From the NCBI GenBank assembly GCA_902765855.1, contig CACXBF010000022.1, forward strand, positions 1-34,117: a stretch of 34,117 bases of DNA, in the 5' to 3' direction. Shown here piece by piece: positions 14,562 through 22,692 of this stretch. Position numbers and translations under genes: made by a program. Under the pieces are notes generated by a model. That model saw only the letters and a list, made by a program, of their open reading frames with translations. It made no database searches and was not told the DNA's origin. Source of the stretch: an uncultured Ruminococcus sp. Its GTDB lineage: Bacteria > Bacillota > Clostridia > Oscillospirales > Acutalibacteraceae. The stretch's first letter is position 1. Every line of letters begins with the position of its first letter.

Positions 14562-16172
14562 TTACCCTTGCAATATGAGATTATGCTCCACACCGCTTTT
14601 CCCGTAAATCTCATAATGTTTTGTAAATTTGGCTTTCAGATTAATTTCTATCCTCAGCTTTTTATCACTCTCATAAATTTTGATTTCATCAACCAGCAAC
14701 CGTAAATTTGCATCACTGATTGCTCCGTCCTTGATGATTTCTTCAATCAGGTCTACGGTTTTCTTCAACTCTGATTTGCGTTTCTTAATCGTTGTATTGT
14801 AGTATTTAATAGATTCAATTTCTTCTGTTATCTGCTGTATATCTTCTTCGCAAGTTTTTAGCATTTCGGTATAGATTTCTGCGTGTTCCTTATCCCTGAT
14901 GCGTTCAAGGAGTATTTCTTTTTGGTCGCTCTTGCGCTGTTCAAGCCTATCTTCCAGCTTTTTCAGCTTGTTATTAACCGTGTTTTTCTTCTTCATCCAC
15001 TTCTTAACATCGGTTTCAATGGACTTGTAATTTTCAATTGCAGAGTCCTTGACCGCAAGAATTTCCTTGTATATCAGTTCATCAAGGTCCCTTTCGTTTA
15101 CCCTATGCGGACTGCAATTCTCCTTGCCGTATCGGTGATAGCCGTTACATACATATTCTATCCTATCGGGATGTTCTCGCCATTTTCTTGTTTTGCATAC
15201 AAAACACGAGCCGCAGTCACCGCACTTGATAAGTCCTGCATATCTGTGACATGGTTTATTACTTCCTGCTCTTACATTTCTTTTAACTTTATCCGAGATT
15301 AAAAATTGTACCTGCTTCCACTTATCCTCATCGATAATGGCAGGTACAATATTTTCATGTCTGTATTGTTCCTCTTCGGGAAGATTCTTTCTGATGTGAT
15401 TGATTTTATTGTTGTAGGTCTTGTGATTAACCACCGTACCTATGTAAAACTCGTTTTCAAGAATTCTCTTGACACCTTTGTTATCCCATAGGTATCTTCT
15501 GCCTATCTCGGGTTTGTTGTAGCCGAGATTCTTGCCGAATAGTTTTTTCTGATAGTATGCAGGAGATTTCACACCTTCCTCGTTCAGAATTTTCGCTATT
15601 GCATTGAATCCGTAACCGCTTAAATACATATCAAAAATTCTACGGACAATTTCTGCGTGTTCCTCAACTATGACTATTTCGTTGGTATTCTTATCTTTGA
15701 AATACCCCATAGGCGGTGTCAGGACAAGTCCGTCCTTTAACTTTTGATTCATGCCTGCTCTGACTTTCTTTGAGATATCACGGGCATACATATCATTGAA
15801 CAGTCCTTTAAAACCGATAATCAAATCGTCCGATTCGTTTCCTGTGTCAAGATTTTCAGTTACAGAAACTACATTGATTCCATTTTCCCTTAGGTAGTCA
15901 ATGAATATTGCTGTCTGAGTTTTATGTCTGCCGAGCCGTGACATATCCTTTACAAGGATTGTTTCAAAGCTTTTCTTCTCAACCTCTTCATAGATTTTAT
16001 TGATGCCCTCTCGATTGAAGTGCATTCCCGAAACATTATCGTCATACGACTCTCCCACAATTTCGTGATTGTTTGCCTTAGCATATTCGACTAATATATT
16101 TCGCTGATTTGTCAACGAGTTAAGCTCGGCATCTTCATCTCTTGACAGTCTGTAATACAACCATACTTTCAT
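14562..16172 (-). CDS. Large serine recombinase (integrase of the element)
   Basis: 536 residues. The N-terminal resolvase domain (1-150) has the catalytic serine at residue 10 in YYRLSRDED and the arginine-rich VKDMSRLGRHKT motif. A recombinase domain (about 165-290) and a zinc ribbon follow, with cysteines in IKCGDCGSCFVC and YVCNGYHRYGKENC, then a long C-terminal coiled coil (about 370-470). This is the plan of TndX/Int-Bxb1-type integrases, which join attP and attB through a 2-base overlap. It is the only complete recombinase between the two attachment sites and therefore the likely integrase. GGAGAGGAG precedes the ATG. A palindrome with an att-arm-like sequence lies just upstream. Confidence 0.93.
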   Translation of the reverse strand: MKVWLYYRLSRDEDAELNSLTNQRNILVEYAKANNHEIVGESYDDNVSGMHFNREGINKIYEEVEKKSFETILVKDMSRLGRHKTQTAIFIDYLRENGINVVSVTENLDTGNESDDLIIGFKGLFNDMYARDISKKVRAGMNQKLKDGLVLTPPMGYFKDKNTNEIVIVEEHAEIVRRIFDMYLSGYGFNAIAKILNEEGVKSPAYYQKKLFGKNLGYNKPEIGRRYLWDNKGVKRILENEFYIGTVVNHKTYNNKINHIRKNLPEEEQYRHENIVPAIIDEDKWKQVQFLISDKVKRNVRAGSNKPCHRYAGLIKCGDCGSCFVCKTRKWREHPDRIEYVCNGYHRYGKENCSPHRVNERDLDELIYKEILAVKDSAIENYKSIETDVKKWMKKKNTVNNKLKKLEDRLEQRKSDQKEILLERIRDKEHAEIYTEMLKTCEEDIQQITEEIESIKYYNTTIKKRKSELKKTVDLIEEIIKDGAISDANLRLLVDEIKIYESDKKLRIEINLKAKFTKHYEIYGKSGVEHNLILQG

Positions 16173-16202
16173 TTTGATTCTCCTCTCCGTTTTATCATCT
16201 GA

Positions 16203-16239
16203 ATGTTGTGGTCACATCACCTCGGTGCAACCACAACAT
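16203..16239. promoter_or_regulatory. Palindrome with an att-arm-like sequence upstream of the integrase
   Basis: ATGTTGTGGT (16203-16212) and ACCACAACAT (16230-16239) form a perfect 10-bp inverted repeat. The 17-base centre holds CATCACCTCGGTG (16215-16227), which matches the left attachment arm CACCACCTCGGTG in 12 of 13 positions. It ends 31 bases before... that is, it lies 31 bases upstream of the integrase start on the minus strand. It could let the integrase or a partner bind and control its own gene. Confidence 0.55.
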
Positions 16240-16267
16240 ATCACAACTCGTTTCTAATATCCAGCTA

Positions 16268-16432
16268 TTAAGCTGACTTTTTATCAATAATATTTTCATC
16301 ATCTGGCAACAGATTATTTTCCGAAACATAATCCTTGATTACACTTTTCAGAAAAGTATTAAATTGCTCGTCTGTGCCTGTGTAGTTGTAAAATACAGAT
16401 TCAATAATTACTGGTTCTGATTTTCTGCTCAT
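16268..16432 (-). CDS. Small 54-residue protein between relaxase and integrase
   Basis: This short frame begins MSRKSEPVIIES at ATG 16432 with AGGAGG six bases upstream and ends in an acidic PDDENIIDKKSA tail. It starts 18 bases after the relaxase stop codon and ends 95 bases before the integrase start, so it sits in the same leftward operon. The sequence is unknown to me; EQFNTFLKSVIKDYV looks like an amphipathic helix. Its size and its place next to the integrase make it a candidate recombination directionality factor or small mobilization accessory protein. Both are inference. Confidence 0.7.
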   Translation of the reverse strand: MSRKSEPVIIESVFYNYTGTDEQFNTFLKSVIKDYVSENNLLPDDENIIDKKSA

Positions 16433-16449
16433 AATCCTCCTTTCTTCGA

Positions 16450-18180
16450 CTACATTTGCATAGTCGGACTGTCATCAGGTTCTTCATATTCAATATTTTC
16501 TTCTTTTGATATTGCACTTGCAATCAATCCGGCGGTAATACCAAGTAAAGTACCAATATCACTTCCATTTTGCTCAGCTGTAATCCGCTTTCTGCGTTCT
16601 TCTTCACCCCCCGAATCATCATCAATTATACGAGAAAGTGATTCAGCAAGAGAGTTGATACTGCCGAGGACAGTATGGTTATTGCTATCCATTTTAGAGT
16701 TGTCAGGAGTGTCGACTTCTTCACCATTTCTGATATCGCTGACTCCAGTTGTTGACCTTTCTTCAAGGTGTTGTTCAAAAATTCTTCTTGAATCTTCCCA
16801 GCCTGTTGGATAGATTCGGTCATCTGTGTTTGCACCGTCCTGATTCCTTTCAGACTCTGTTCTGAAATTTTCTTCAGCTCCGTCTGACAACTCTTCGAGA
16901 TTGATTCCATATTGTCTTTGTTGATTTCCAGAATTCTCTCCAGATATTCCACCATCTGGTCGTCCGTTGAGATTTTTGAAATCAAGTTGTACAGCTCCGG
17001 CTGAAAGGTTATTGCGGTTCTCAACAGATTTAGTTCCTCCTCTCTGACCTGTGACGGAATCGAAATCACTTTCGTTTCTCCCGATAGCAGTTCTATCGCT
17101 GTCAGTGAGTTGCTGTTCCTCTGCTTGAGGCTTTCCAAAATATTGTTCTTGCCTGTATCTGAATTCATTTTCCATACTTCCTTTCAAATATTTATCGTTG
17201 TGTAGTTTAATATCTCTGCACTTCATTTTGTTCGGGCATTGATAGGTGATGTATTTCCTGCCATCAGTCCAAGTCACCGAATAACCCATAATTGACATTG
17301 CGTTTATGAAATCTTCCTTGCTTCCGCTTATGTTCATAGCTTTGTCTATGTCATTCATCAGTTTGAATTTCCAGCTCTGACCTTTGACTGCCGTGCGGTA
17401 TTCTCTTGTTGAGATTTTTATACCGTCCTTGTTGTAAGGCACAAGAGTTGAAAGATTATGCTGTCTGCATATCTCATCGCTCAAGACTCGTAATGATTTA
17501 AGTGTATTTGGATTCTGCCGAAGCTTTTTACCGTTTTCAAAACTGACAGAGTTGATAACAAAGTGAGAATGAATATGCTGTGCATCACAATGCGTTGCGA
17601 CTAAAACTTCATATCCTGTCCACGCTTTCTCGGCAAACTCTATAGCTATCTCATGAGCTTGGTGCGGAGTAATATTTTCTTCGGGTGAGAATGATTGAAC
17701 GTACTGATAGAAATTCATACCGTCAGTTTTACCGTATGACTTTTTAGTAGCCATAAACTCCTTGAATGCATTTTCACCGTCACAATTAATTCCGATGACA
17801 AGTCTTTGATTTGAAATCTCATCATAGACTTTCTTATCCTGACAACAGTAATCAATTACACCTTTCATCGCACTGATTGATTGTTTTGACTCACGAATAT
17901 ATGTCACCGACAGTTTTATGATTGCATCATAGATTTTTCTTTGCATAGCAATCATTTCACTAAAGTTGTATGAATTAAAAGCACCGCTGTTTATCTTTCT
18001 CGTTATCTGATTCAGGTTGTTGCCAATCCTTTTTAGCTCAACAAGCAACGGTTGTAAATCAACTACTTTGATTTCACTTTTTAATGAAGATTTCAAAATA
18101 TACTCAGTCAATGTCAGCTGAGCTTTCTTTGACATTTTATAGATTGCAGACTTTTCAGATTGAGTTAATCTTATACTCAA
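16450..18180 (-). CDS. Fused MobC-relaxase (MOBP-type) mobilization protein
   Basis: At least 576 residues. The first 90 are MobC-like: a ribbon-helix-helix start (RLTQSEKSAIY) and the typical LKRIGNNLNQITRKIN. The relaxase part then begins VTYIRESKQSISAMKGVIDY, which elsewhere is the start of a separate protein. The relaxase metal motif is QHIHSHFVINS, with upstream MNFYQYVQSF and HEIAIEFAEKAW. The C-terminal 200 residues are hydrophilic and low in complexity. The protein should nick oriT and carry the strand into the recipient. The start is uncertain. TTG 18180 is given here, but GGAGG at 18217-18221 lies nine bases from an in-frame ATA at 18207, which would add the family-like N-terminus xENRKRNQT; ATA would be a rare start or a mutated ATG. 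Confidence 0.88.
   Translation of the reverse strand: MSIRLTQSEKSAIYKMSKKAQLTLTEYILKSSLKSEIKVVDLQPLLVELKRIGNNLNQITRKINSGAFNSYNFSEMIAMQRKIYDAIIKLSVTYIRESKQSISAMKGVIDYCCQDKKVYDEISNQRLVIGINCDGENAFKEFMATKKSYGKTDGMNFYQYVQSFSPEENITPHQAHEIAIEFAEKAWTGYEVLVATHCDAQHIHSHFVINSVSFENGKKLRQNPNTLKSLRVLSDEICRQHNLSTLVPYNKDGIKISTREYRTAVKGQSWKFKLMNDIDKAMNISGSKEDFINAMSIMGYSVTWTDGRKYITYQCPNKMKCRDIKLHNDKYLKGSMENEFRYRQEQYFGKPQAEEQQLTDSDRTAIGRNESDFDSVTGQRGGTKSVENRNNLSAGAVQLDFKNLNGRPDGGISGENSGNQQRQYGINLEELSDGAEENFRTESERNQDGANTDDRIYPTGWEDSRRIFEQHLEERSTTGVSDIRNGEEVDTPDNSKMDSNNHTVLGSINSLAESLSRIIDDDSGGEEERRKRITAEQNGSDIGTLLGITAGLIASAISKEENIEYEEPDDSPTMQM
16626..17168 (-). CDS. MobB-like membrane protein overprinted within the relaxase gene
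   Basis: 180 residues in a different frame of the same strand as the relaxase C-terminal region. It has its own start, ATG 17168, with AAGGAA about nine bases upstream. The sequence reads like a real protein: a Leu/Ile-rich N-terminal part, a coiled coil (about 60-150) and a single C-terminal membrane helix LKWIAITILSSAVSTLLL (about 158-175). In IncQ plasmids such as RSF1010, mobB lies within mobA in another frame and encodes a membrane protein that stabilises the relaxase and aids transport. The present case looks alike in layout; sequence homology cannot be judged here. Confidence 0.7.
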   Translation of the reverse strand: MNSDTGKNNILESLKQRNSNSLTAIELLSGETKVISIPSQVREEELNLLRTAITFQPELYNLISKISTDDQMVEYLERILEINKDNMESISKSCQTELKKISEQSLKGIRTVQTQMTESIQQAGKIQEEFLNNTLKKGQQLESAISEMVKKSTLLTTLKWIAITILSSAVSTLLLNHFLV

Positions 18181-18231
18181 TGTTTGATTTCTCTTACGAT
18201 TTTCTATTTTTATGCACCTCCGTATTAAAGT

Positions 18232-18316
18232 GGGTCCGGGCTTCGCTCGGTTTTATGTGTTCGGCGGACAGCCGGGCGCTCTGCTTGCCCCGGACAAGTC
18301 CGGGAAATGTAGCCCC
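18232..18316. other. Candidate origin of transfer (oriT)
   Basis: A GC-rich block stands out in AT-rich surroundings, between the RepA-like gene and the MobC-relaxase gene, where oriT usually lies. CCCGGAC (18289-18295) and GTCCGGG (18298-18304) form a 7-bp inverted repeat, with a second copy of GTCCGGG at 18234-18240. Directly after the inverted repeat is AAATGTAGCCCC (18305-18316), which resembles the AAATGCGCCCT/TAAGTGCGCCCT nick region of IncQ-type oriTs. The nick site itself is not proven. Confidence 0.5.
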
Positions 18317-18430
18317 AACCTCTGCTACTGAAAATAAACTTTCAATTCTGCCGTAAATCCGCCCCAATTGCGATTTTTACTTGCAGTCGGATACTTCCTC
18401 CACCTCTGCAAAATAATCGCACAAATCGGC

Positions 18431-19531
18431 TCACGTTGGCTGACACAGCTCGTCAGGGTCGCAAGTGACGAAAGGAACGCAAGTTTTGGCGCTAATAATA
18501 TTTACGTCACTTACGGCACTTGAGTCACTATCGGGCAGATAGTGAACATTTACAAACCTTTTACCGTTACTTCTGTATGAGCTAAAGAAAACATCGTTAT
18601 CCTCTAATTCGTAGCGCCATTTATTCATCATCTGTTTTAACGCTTTTGCAGAGATTTCTTTACAGCAGAAAGAATTAAATTCTTCTGCGAATTCGGTATT
18701 CGTACCTTTGAAGATTTTTACCTTTTTCATAAACTCAATCAACTGAATCATCTCATCCGACAAAAGTATTTCAGGACTTTCTACACTGTCCGAAACTAAA
18801 TCCCATATATGATTGTCTTTTGAAAAGTTCAGTTCCAACTCTCTGTATTCAATATCCCTGCCCGTGCAAATCATAGTTGCGTTGTTCTGACTTCTCTTGC
18901 TCTTATCAAGAATAAATGTTGTATCAACCGCACCGCTGATTCCTGTTGTGCCTGAGATTTTATTTAGAGGATCATTGTCACCTTGCTTGCGCAGATGATG
19001 TACAAGCAGAAGAGAAATTTTCAGCTTGTCCGCTAATCTTTTCAGTTCCTCAATTTCCTGATAATCATTTGCGTAAGTAGTATCCTTATTTTTACTTCGT
19101 ATCATCTGAAATGTATCTATGACAACAAGAACCGTATCTTTATGCTCTGCGACAAAACTTTCAATCTGTTCTGCAAGTCCGTCCGACAGCGAACACGAAG
19201 ATGTTGCAAAGAATACATTGTTCGGAACTTCATCTGTAATTTCATTTAGCCTTTGTTGGATTCTGCTCAAATTGTCCTCAAGACAAAGATACAAGGTAGT
19301 TCCCTTCGTAGTTTTAAAATTCCACACCTCCTCTCCTTTGGCTATGCGAACACACCAATCAAGCACTAACCACGACTTACCTATCTTCGGAGCACCGCAG
19401 AGCATTGATACTCCCTGCGGAAGCAACGAGTCAATGCAAAAGCTTATCGGCTTGATTCGCATATTCATTAATGTTTCACCGTCAACGACAGCAAGATTTT
19501 TGTTGTTACGCACTATAACTACTCCTTCCAT
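18431..19531 (-). CDS. RepA-like AAA ATPase (RecA-fold helicase family)
   Basis: 366 residues. Walker A is GAPKIGKSW (46-54), Walker B is TVLVVIDTF, and LLLVHHLRK carries the histidine of hexameric RepA/DnaB-like helicases. This is the AAA_25 type found in IncQ RepA and in many mobilizable elements. It may unwind the element after excision or conjugative transfer, or support limited replication. The C-terminal 110 residues look like a helical DNA-binding extension. It is the first gene of the leftward mobilization block and is divergent from the DUF6076-like gene, with about 140 bases between them. ATG 19531 follows the AAAATATTTTATGG region with a weak SD. Confidence 0.82.
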   Translation of the reverse strand: MEGVVIVRNNKNLAVVDGETLMNMRIKPISFCIDSLLPQGVSMLCGAPKIGKSWLVLDWCVRIAKGEEVWNFKTTKGTTLYLCLEDNLSRIQQRLNEITDEVPNNVFFATSSCSLSDGLAEQIESFVAEHKDTVLVVIDTFQMIRSKNKDTTYANDYQEIEELKRLADKLKISLLLVHHLRKQGDNDPLNKISGTTGISGAVDTTFILDKSKRSQNNATMICTGRDIEYRELELNFSKDNHIWDLVSDSVESPEILLSDEMIQLIEFMKKVKIFKGTNTEFAEEFNSFCCKEISAKALKQMMNKWRYELEDNDVFFSSYRSNGKRFVNVHYLPDSDSSAVSDVNIISAKTCVPFVTCDPDELCQPT

Positions 19532-19627
19532 AAAATATTAGAAGCTTTTTGCTCCCAATATATAAATGTCAGAAATTTTCAAAAAGCCGTAAAAGTCCGT
19601 GACAACACAATTTGCTTTCCTATACAC

Positions 19628-19656
19628 TTGTGATTTTATTTTCAAAGTGATATAGT
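19628..19656 (+). promoter_or_regulatory. Promoter of the DUF6076-like/sigma-like pair
   Basis: TTGTGA (19628-19633), 17-base spacer, TATAGT (19651-19656). Start of transcription would be near 19663, only about 12 bases before the ATG, so the message has a very short leader with ACGGAG as the ribosome site. Confidence 0.65.
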
Positions 19657-19674
19657 ATAAACGGAGTTGATACT

Positions 19675-20823
19675 ATGGACTTAAAGGACAATGTGCTGAA
19701 AAAGCTGAATACTACTAATCTTTTTAGCATCACATATAGAAAAGATAAGTTTTCAATCAGCGATAAGGAATATCCTATCGGTTACACAAGTTTTCTTGTA
19801 ATGGACACCGACAGTCGCTTTATTGATGAAAATATTTTTGAAGATTTAAGAAATTTCACGGAAAAATTATTAGACAAGGATTTTAGCAGAACTGATTTTT
19901 TAGATTACCATTCAAAAATAATTTCAGCTATCGATGTTTTGAGTCAATATGAAGTTTTTAAAATATTTGATATAAAGAAATGCAAAGAGGAAATAAATAA
20001 GCTTTTCGCAGAAGAAAAAATCAAGCTTTATGAAGAATATGACCGATTCACGAAGAATGAATATAGAATAAAGATTTCAGAAAAATTAGACGAGTTAATC
20101 AAAGCGTCTGTTGATTTGGAAACGGCTTTCTCAATCGGTTTCTATATCTCGTCGGCTGTAAAGGAAGTAGAATATTATTCATCTGTCGTGTTTCAGATTA
20201 CAAATAAAATAGTAAAAAATAACGCACGAACAAAAGCAAAACTTGCAGAAGCATTCAATGATTTTGTAAAAGACCCGTATATGAATTTTATATTTGATGT
20301 TAACAGCCACCCATTCGGCACGAGAGCAACAATAATTCCGGTGGTAGAAGTTGCAGACGGCACAAGCAAGATTTATCGAAAGGTTTATTACAATAATCTG
20401 AAAGACTTTTTGATGACAGACTTGTTTGAAGGATATATTCACGGTCACTATCTTTGGAGATGCGATATTTGCGACAGATATTTCTTTATGACAACAGCAC
20501 GCAATCAACTGTATTGCAGTACGGTAAATAAGAAATACGGTGTGCCTTGTTCATACATCGCTAAACACCCGGAAGTCACAAAAAGGAAAATGAAAAAACA
20601 GAGAAAATCCGACAGCCCATATTATGTTCTATGGAAAAATCGTTACGATTCTATCCGTAAAAATAAAAGCCTTAGCAAATACAGTGCGAATGTATCTGCC
20701 AAGGCAAAGGAGCTTATTGATTATTATTTTAATTTAGCAAATGTTGATTTTGACTATGCCGAAAATCAATACGAGAAAGATATGGAGCTTTCAAAAATTT
20801 ATGAGGAGGCTATGAAAGATTAA
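19675..20823 (+). CDS. DUF6076-like protein with a zinc-finger motif
   Basis: 382 residues. The central motif WRCDICDRYFFMTTARNQLY followed by C (about 262-283) has the CxxC...C pattern of a zinc-binding domain, and a Lys/Arg-rich segment (KRKMKKQRK) follows. I associate this layout with DUF6076 proteins of Clostridia mobile elements, which often stand before a sigma-like gene as here. Function is not known; nucleic-acid binding is suggested by the zinc motif and basic segment. The next gene starts ten bases after the stop codon. Confidence 0.7.
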   Translation: MDLKDNVLKKLNTTNLFSITYRKDKFSISDKEYPIGYTSFLVMDTDSRFIDENIFEDLRNFTEKLLDKDFSRTDFLDYHSKIISAIDVLSQYEVFKIFDIKKCKEEINKLFAEEKIKLYEEYDRFTKNEYRIKISEKLDELIKASVDLETAFSIGFYISSAVKEVEYYSSVVFQITNKIVKNNARTKAKLAEAFNDFVKDPYMNFIFDVNSHPFGTRATIIPVVEVADGTSKIYRKVYYNNLKDFLMTDLFEGYIHGHYLWRCDICDRYFFMTTARNQLYCSTVNKKYGVPCSYIAKHPEVTKRKMKKQRKSDSPYYVLWKNRYDSIRKNKSLSKYSANVSAKAKELIDYYFNLANVDFDYAENQYEKDMELSKIYEEAMKD

Positions 20824-20833
20824 GGAAAATAAA

Positions 20834-21643
20834 ATGTATCAGCTTAATTATGTTCCAATCAGGCTTGCTAACTTGAATGATTATTTTGTACGCTACAAAG
20901 AAACAAAGGACGAAAAATACTTTAATGAATTTCTCTATTTTTATGAGCCTGTACTCAACAGAAATGCCCAACTGTTTATAAATAAATACAGCTTGGATAA
21001 TAACAGAATTAACGACTTGAAACAAATCTTTTCATCTCTGCTGTGGAGCGAACTGCAAAGCTATGATTCGGATTTACCTTTACTACAGCTCATAAAATAT
21101 AAAGCGCTCAAAGCTTGGCACAAATATGTCCGTACTGTTTGCGGTAACGTACATATCAATAATGATAATCTGTATCAGAATTTAAGGAAAGTAGCATTGC
21201 TGTACTCGCAACAACCGAATGACAAACCTCTTGAAGAAGCAGTCACGGACATTGCAAATGAATTGAATATTTCAAAGAACACAGTTCGCAACTGCATTAT
21301 TACTTCAACTCAGTTTAAGCAGAACAATAATCTTGATATTCACAATAAAGATAATGAAAATTATTTTATTTCTTCAATCACTGATATTGAGATAGATACA
21401 CTGTCCCCCGAAGAAATATATTTCAAAAACGAACAGCAAGAAGAGTTAAAAACGGCTTTGAGCAAACTCAAGCCACAGGATTTAAGATTGATTGAGTTAG
21501 TATTTGGTATCTGTCCCAACTGCCTGAAAAGTAAGGAGAAAACAACAATCCGTAAAGCATCATTGATAGTTGGTATGACAGCCGAGGGAGCAGAAAAGAG
21601 ATTAAAGAAAATTCTAAAGCGATTAATAGAAAATTTAGAATAA
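20834..21643 (+). CDS. Sigma-70-like transcription regulator of mobile-element type
   Basis: 269 residues. The N-terminal 80 residues resemble region 2 of extracytoplasmic-type sigma factors (FLYFYEPVLNRNAQLF, RINDLKQIFSSLLW). A middle helix-turn-helix is seen at DIANELNISKNTVRN, and the C-terminus has the region-4-like pattern LSKLKPQDLRLIELVF...ASLIVGMTAEGAEKRLKK. It probably controls transcription of element genes or acts as a non-canonical DNA-binding protein. It is co-transcribed with the DUF6076-like gene, with SD AAGGAA. Whether it binds core RNA polymerase cannot be said. Confidence 0.72.
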   Translation: MYQLNYVPIRLANLNDYFVRYKETKDEKYFNEFLYFYEPVLNRNAQLFINKYSLDNNRINDLKQIFSSLLWSELQSYDSDLPLLQLIKYKALKAWHKYVRTVCGNVHINNDNLYQNLRKVALLYSQQPNDKPLEEAVTDIANELNISKNTVRNCIITSTQFKQNNNLDIHNKDNENYFISSITDIEIDTLSPEEIYFKNEQQEELKTALSKLKPQDLRLIELVFGICPNCLKSKEKTTIRKASLIVGMTAEGAEKRLKKILKRLIENLE

Positions 21644-21725
21644 TAAGGGTATGAACCACACTTCGATTCACATTTTTGCTTTGTTATTTTTTGTGAAATT
21701 TATAGCGTTTTAATTTTCAAAATAA

Positions 21726-21754
21726 TTGCTATATTATTGTTTTGATGGTAGAAT
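21726..21754 (+). promoter_or_regulatory. Promoter of the acetyltransferase cluster
   Basis: TTGCTA (21726-21731), 17-base spacer, TAGAAT (21749-21754), about 39 bases before the first coding start at 21793. Confidence 0.6.
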
Positions 21755-21792
21755 TTAAATAAATATTGATATTAGTAATTACGGTGATGAAA

Positions 21793-22227
21793 GTGATTAG
21801 AGAAATCAAGACAAACGAATTGAACAAATTGCTTGAATTATATACTCATTTGCACGAGCTTGGTGTTCCTGAGAATACAGAACATTTAGAAAAAACATGG
21901 AATACAATTTGCAATGACGAAAATCATCACATTATTGTTTCTGAGATTGAAGGCAAAATTGTTTCTTCCTGCGTGTGCGTTATAATTCCAAATCTTACAA
22001 GAAATATCCGTCCATATGCATTTATAGAAAATGTGGTCACGCACACTGATTACAGAGGAAAAGGCTATGCAACCGCTTGTCTGAATTATGCAAAGGAGAT
22101 TGCACAGAAAGCGGATTGCTACAAAATGATGCTACTTACAGGCTCAAAGAACGATAAAACTTTAGATTTCTATAAAAAATCAGGCTACAACTCAGAATAC
22201 AAAACTGCATTTATCCAATGGTTATAG
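21793..22227 (+). CDS. GNAT-family N-acetyltransferase
   Basis: About 144 residues, a single GNAT fold. The acetyl-CoA loop is DYRGKGYATACLNYA (the Q/RxxGxG/A type), and the C-terminal YKKSGY motif closes the fold. The substrate is unknown. The start is taken as GTG 21793 with GGTGA five bases upstream; in-frame ATG 21787 and TTG 21766 lack SD sites. It is the first gene of a tight rightward cluster (gaps of 2 to 11 bases to the fourth gene). Confidence 0.82.
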   Translation: MIREIKTNELNKLLELYTHLHELGVPENTEHLEKTWNTICNDENHHIIVSEIEGKIVSSCVCVIIPNLTRNIRPYAFIENVVTHTDYRGKGYATACLNYAKEIAQKADCYKMMLLTGSKNDKTLDFYKKSGYNSEYKTAFIQWL

Positions 22228-22237
22228 GGGTGATATT

Positions 22238-22681
22238 TTGAAAATAGAGTACAGACAAGCAACGAATACCGATAGTGAAGCTATTGCCTTATTAGCTGTT
22301 CAGATGTGGGCAAGCCATACAGTAGAAGATTTGTCAAACGGTTTTTCTTCGTTAATGAAGAGCGATAATAATGCTTTATTCCTGTTGATTATTAACGGTA
22401 CTATACAAGGGTTTGCACAATGCGGATTAAGGCACGATTATGTTGAAGGCACAAACAGCAGTCCAGTAGGATATTTAGAAGGAATTTTTGTACAAGAAGA
22501 ATATCGAAAACAAGGCTATGCAAAACAGCTTTTGAATTACTGTGAGAAGTGGGCAAAAGAAAAAGGTTGCAGTGAATTTGCCAGTGACTGCGAACTCGAT
22601 AATGAAATCAGTCGCCAATTTCATATAAATTTAGGCTTTGACGAAGCAAATAGAATAATCTGCTTTACAAAGAAAATATGA
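22238..22681 (+). CDS. Aminoglycoside 6'-N-acetyltransferase-like (AAC(6') type)
   Basis: 147 residues, the usual length of the AAC(6') subgroup of GNAT enzymes. Family-like motifs are ALLAVQMWASHT near the N-terminus, YLEGIFVQEEYRKQGYA (acetyl-CoA loop), and GCSEFASDCELDNEIS with FHINLGFDEANRIICFTKK at the end. This closing pattern is characteristic of AAC(6')-I enzymes, which acetylate the 6' amino group of kanamycin, tobramycin and amikacin. The start is TTG 22238 with AGGGGTGA five bases before it. Resistance is inferred from motifs; related enzymes of this group can be weak or act on other amines. Confidence 0.75.
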   Translation: MKIEYRQATNTDSEAIALLAVQMWASHTVEDLSNGFSSLMKSDNNALFLLIINGTIQGFAQCGLRHDYVEGTNSSPVGYLEGIFVQEEYRKQGYAKQLLNYCEKWAKEKGCSEFASDCELDNEISRQFHINLGFDEANRIICFTKKI

Positions 22682-22692
22682 TGAGGAAAACA

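Noticed and set aside
14883-15302. 139-codon plus-strand frame opposite to the integrase
   Set aside because: It is antisense to the conserved recombinase and zinc-ribbon region; its hydrophobic text is a shadow of the coding strand.
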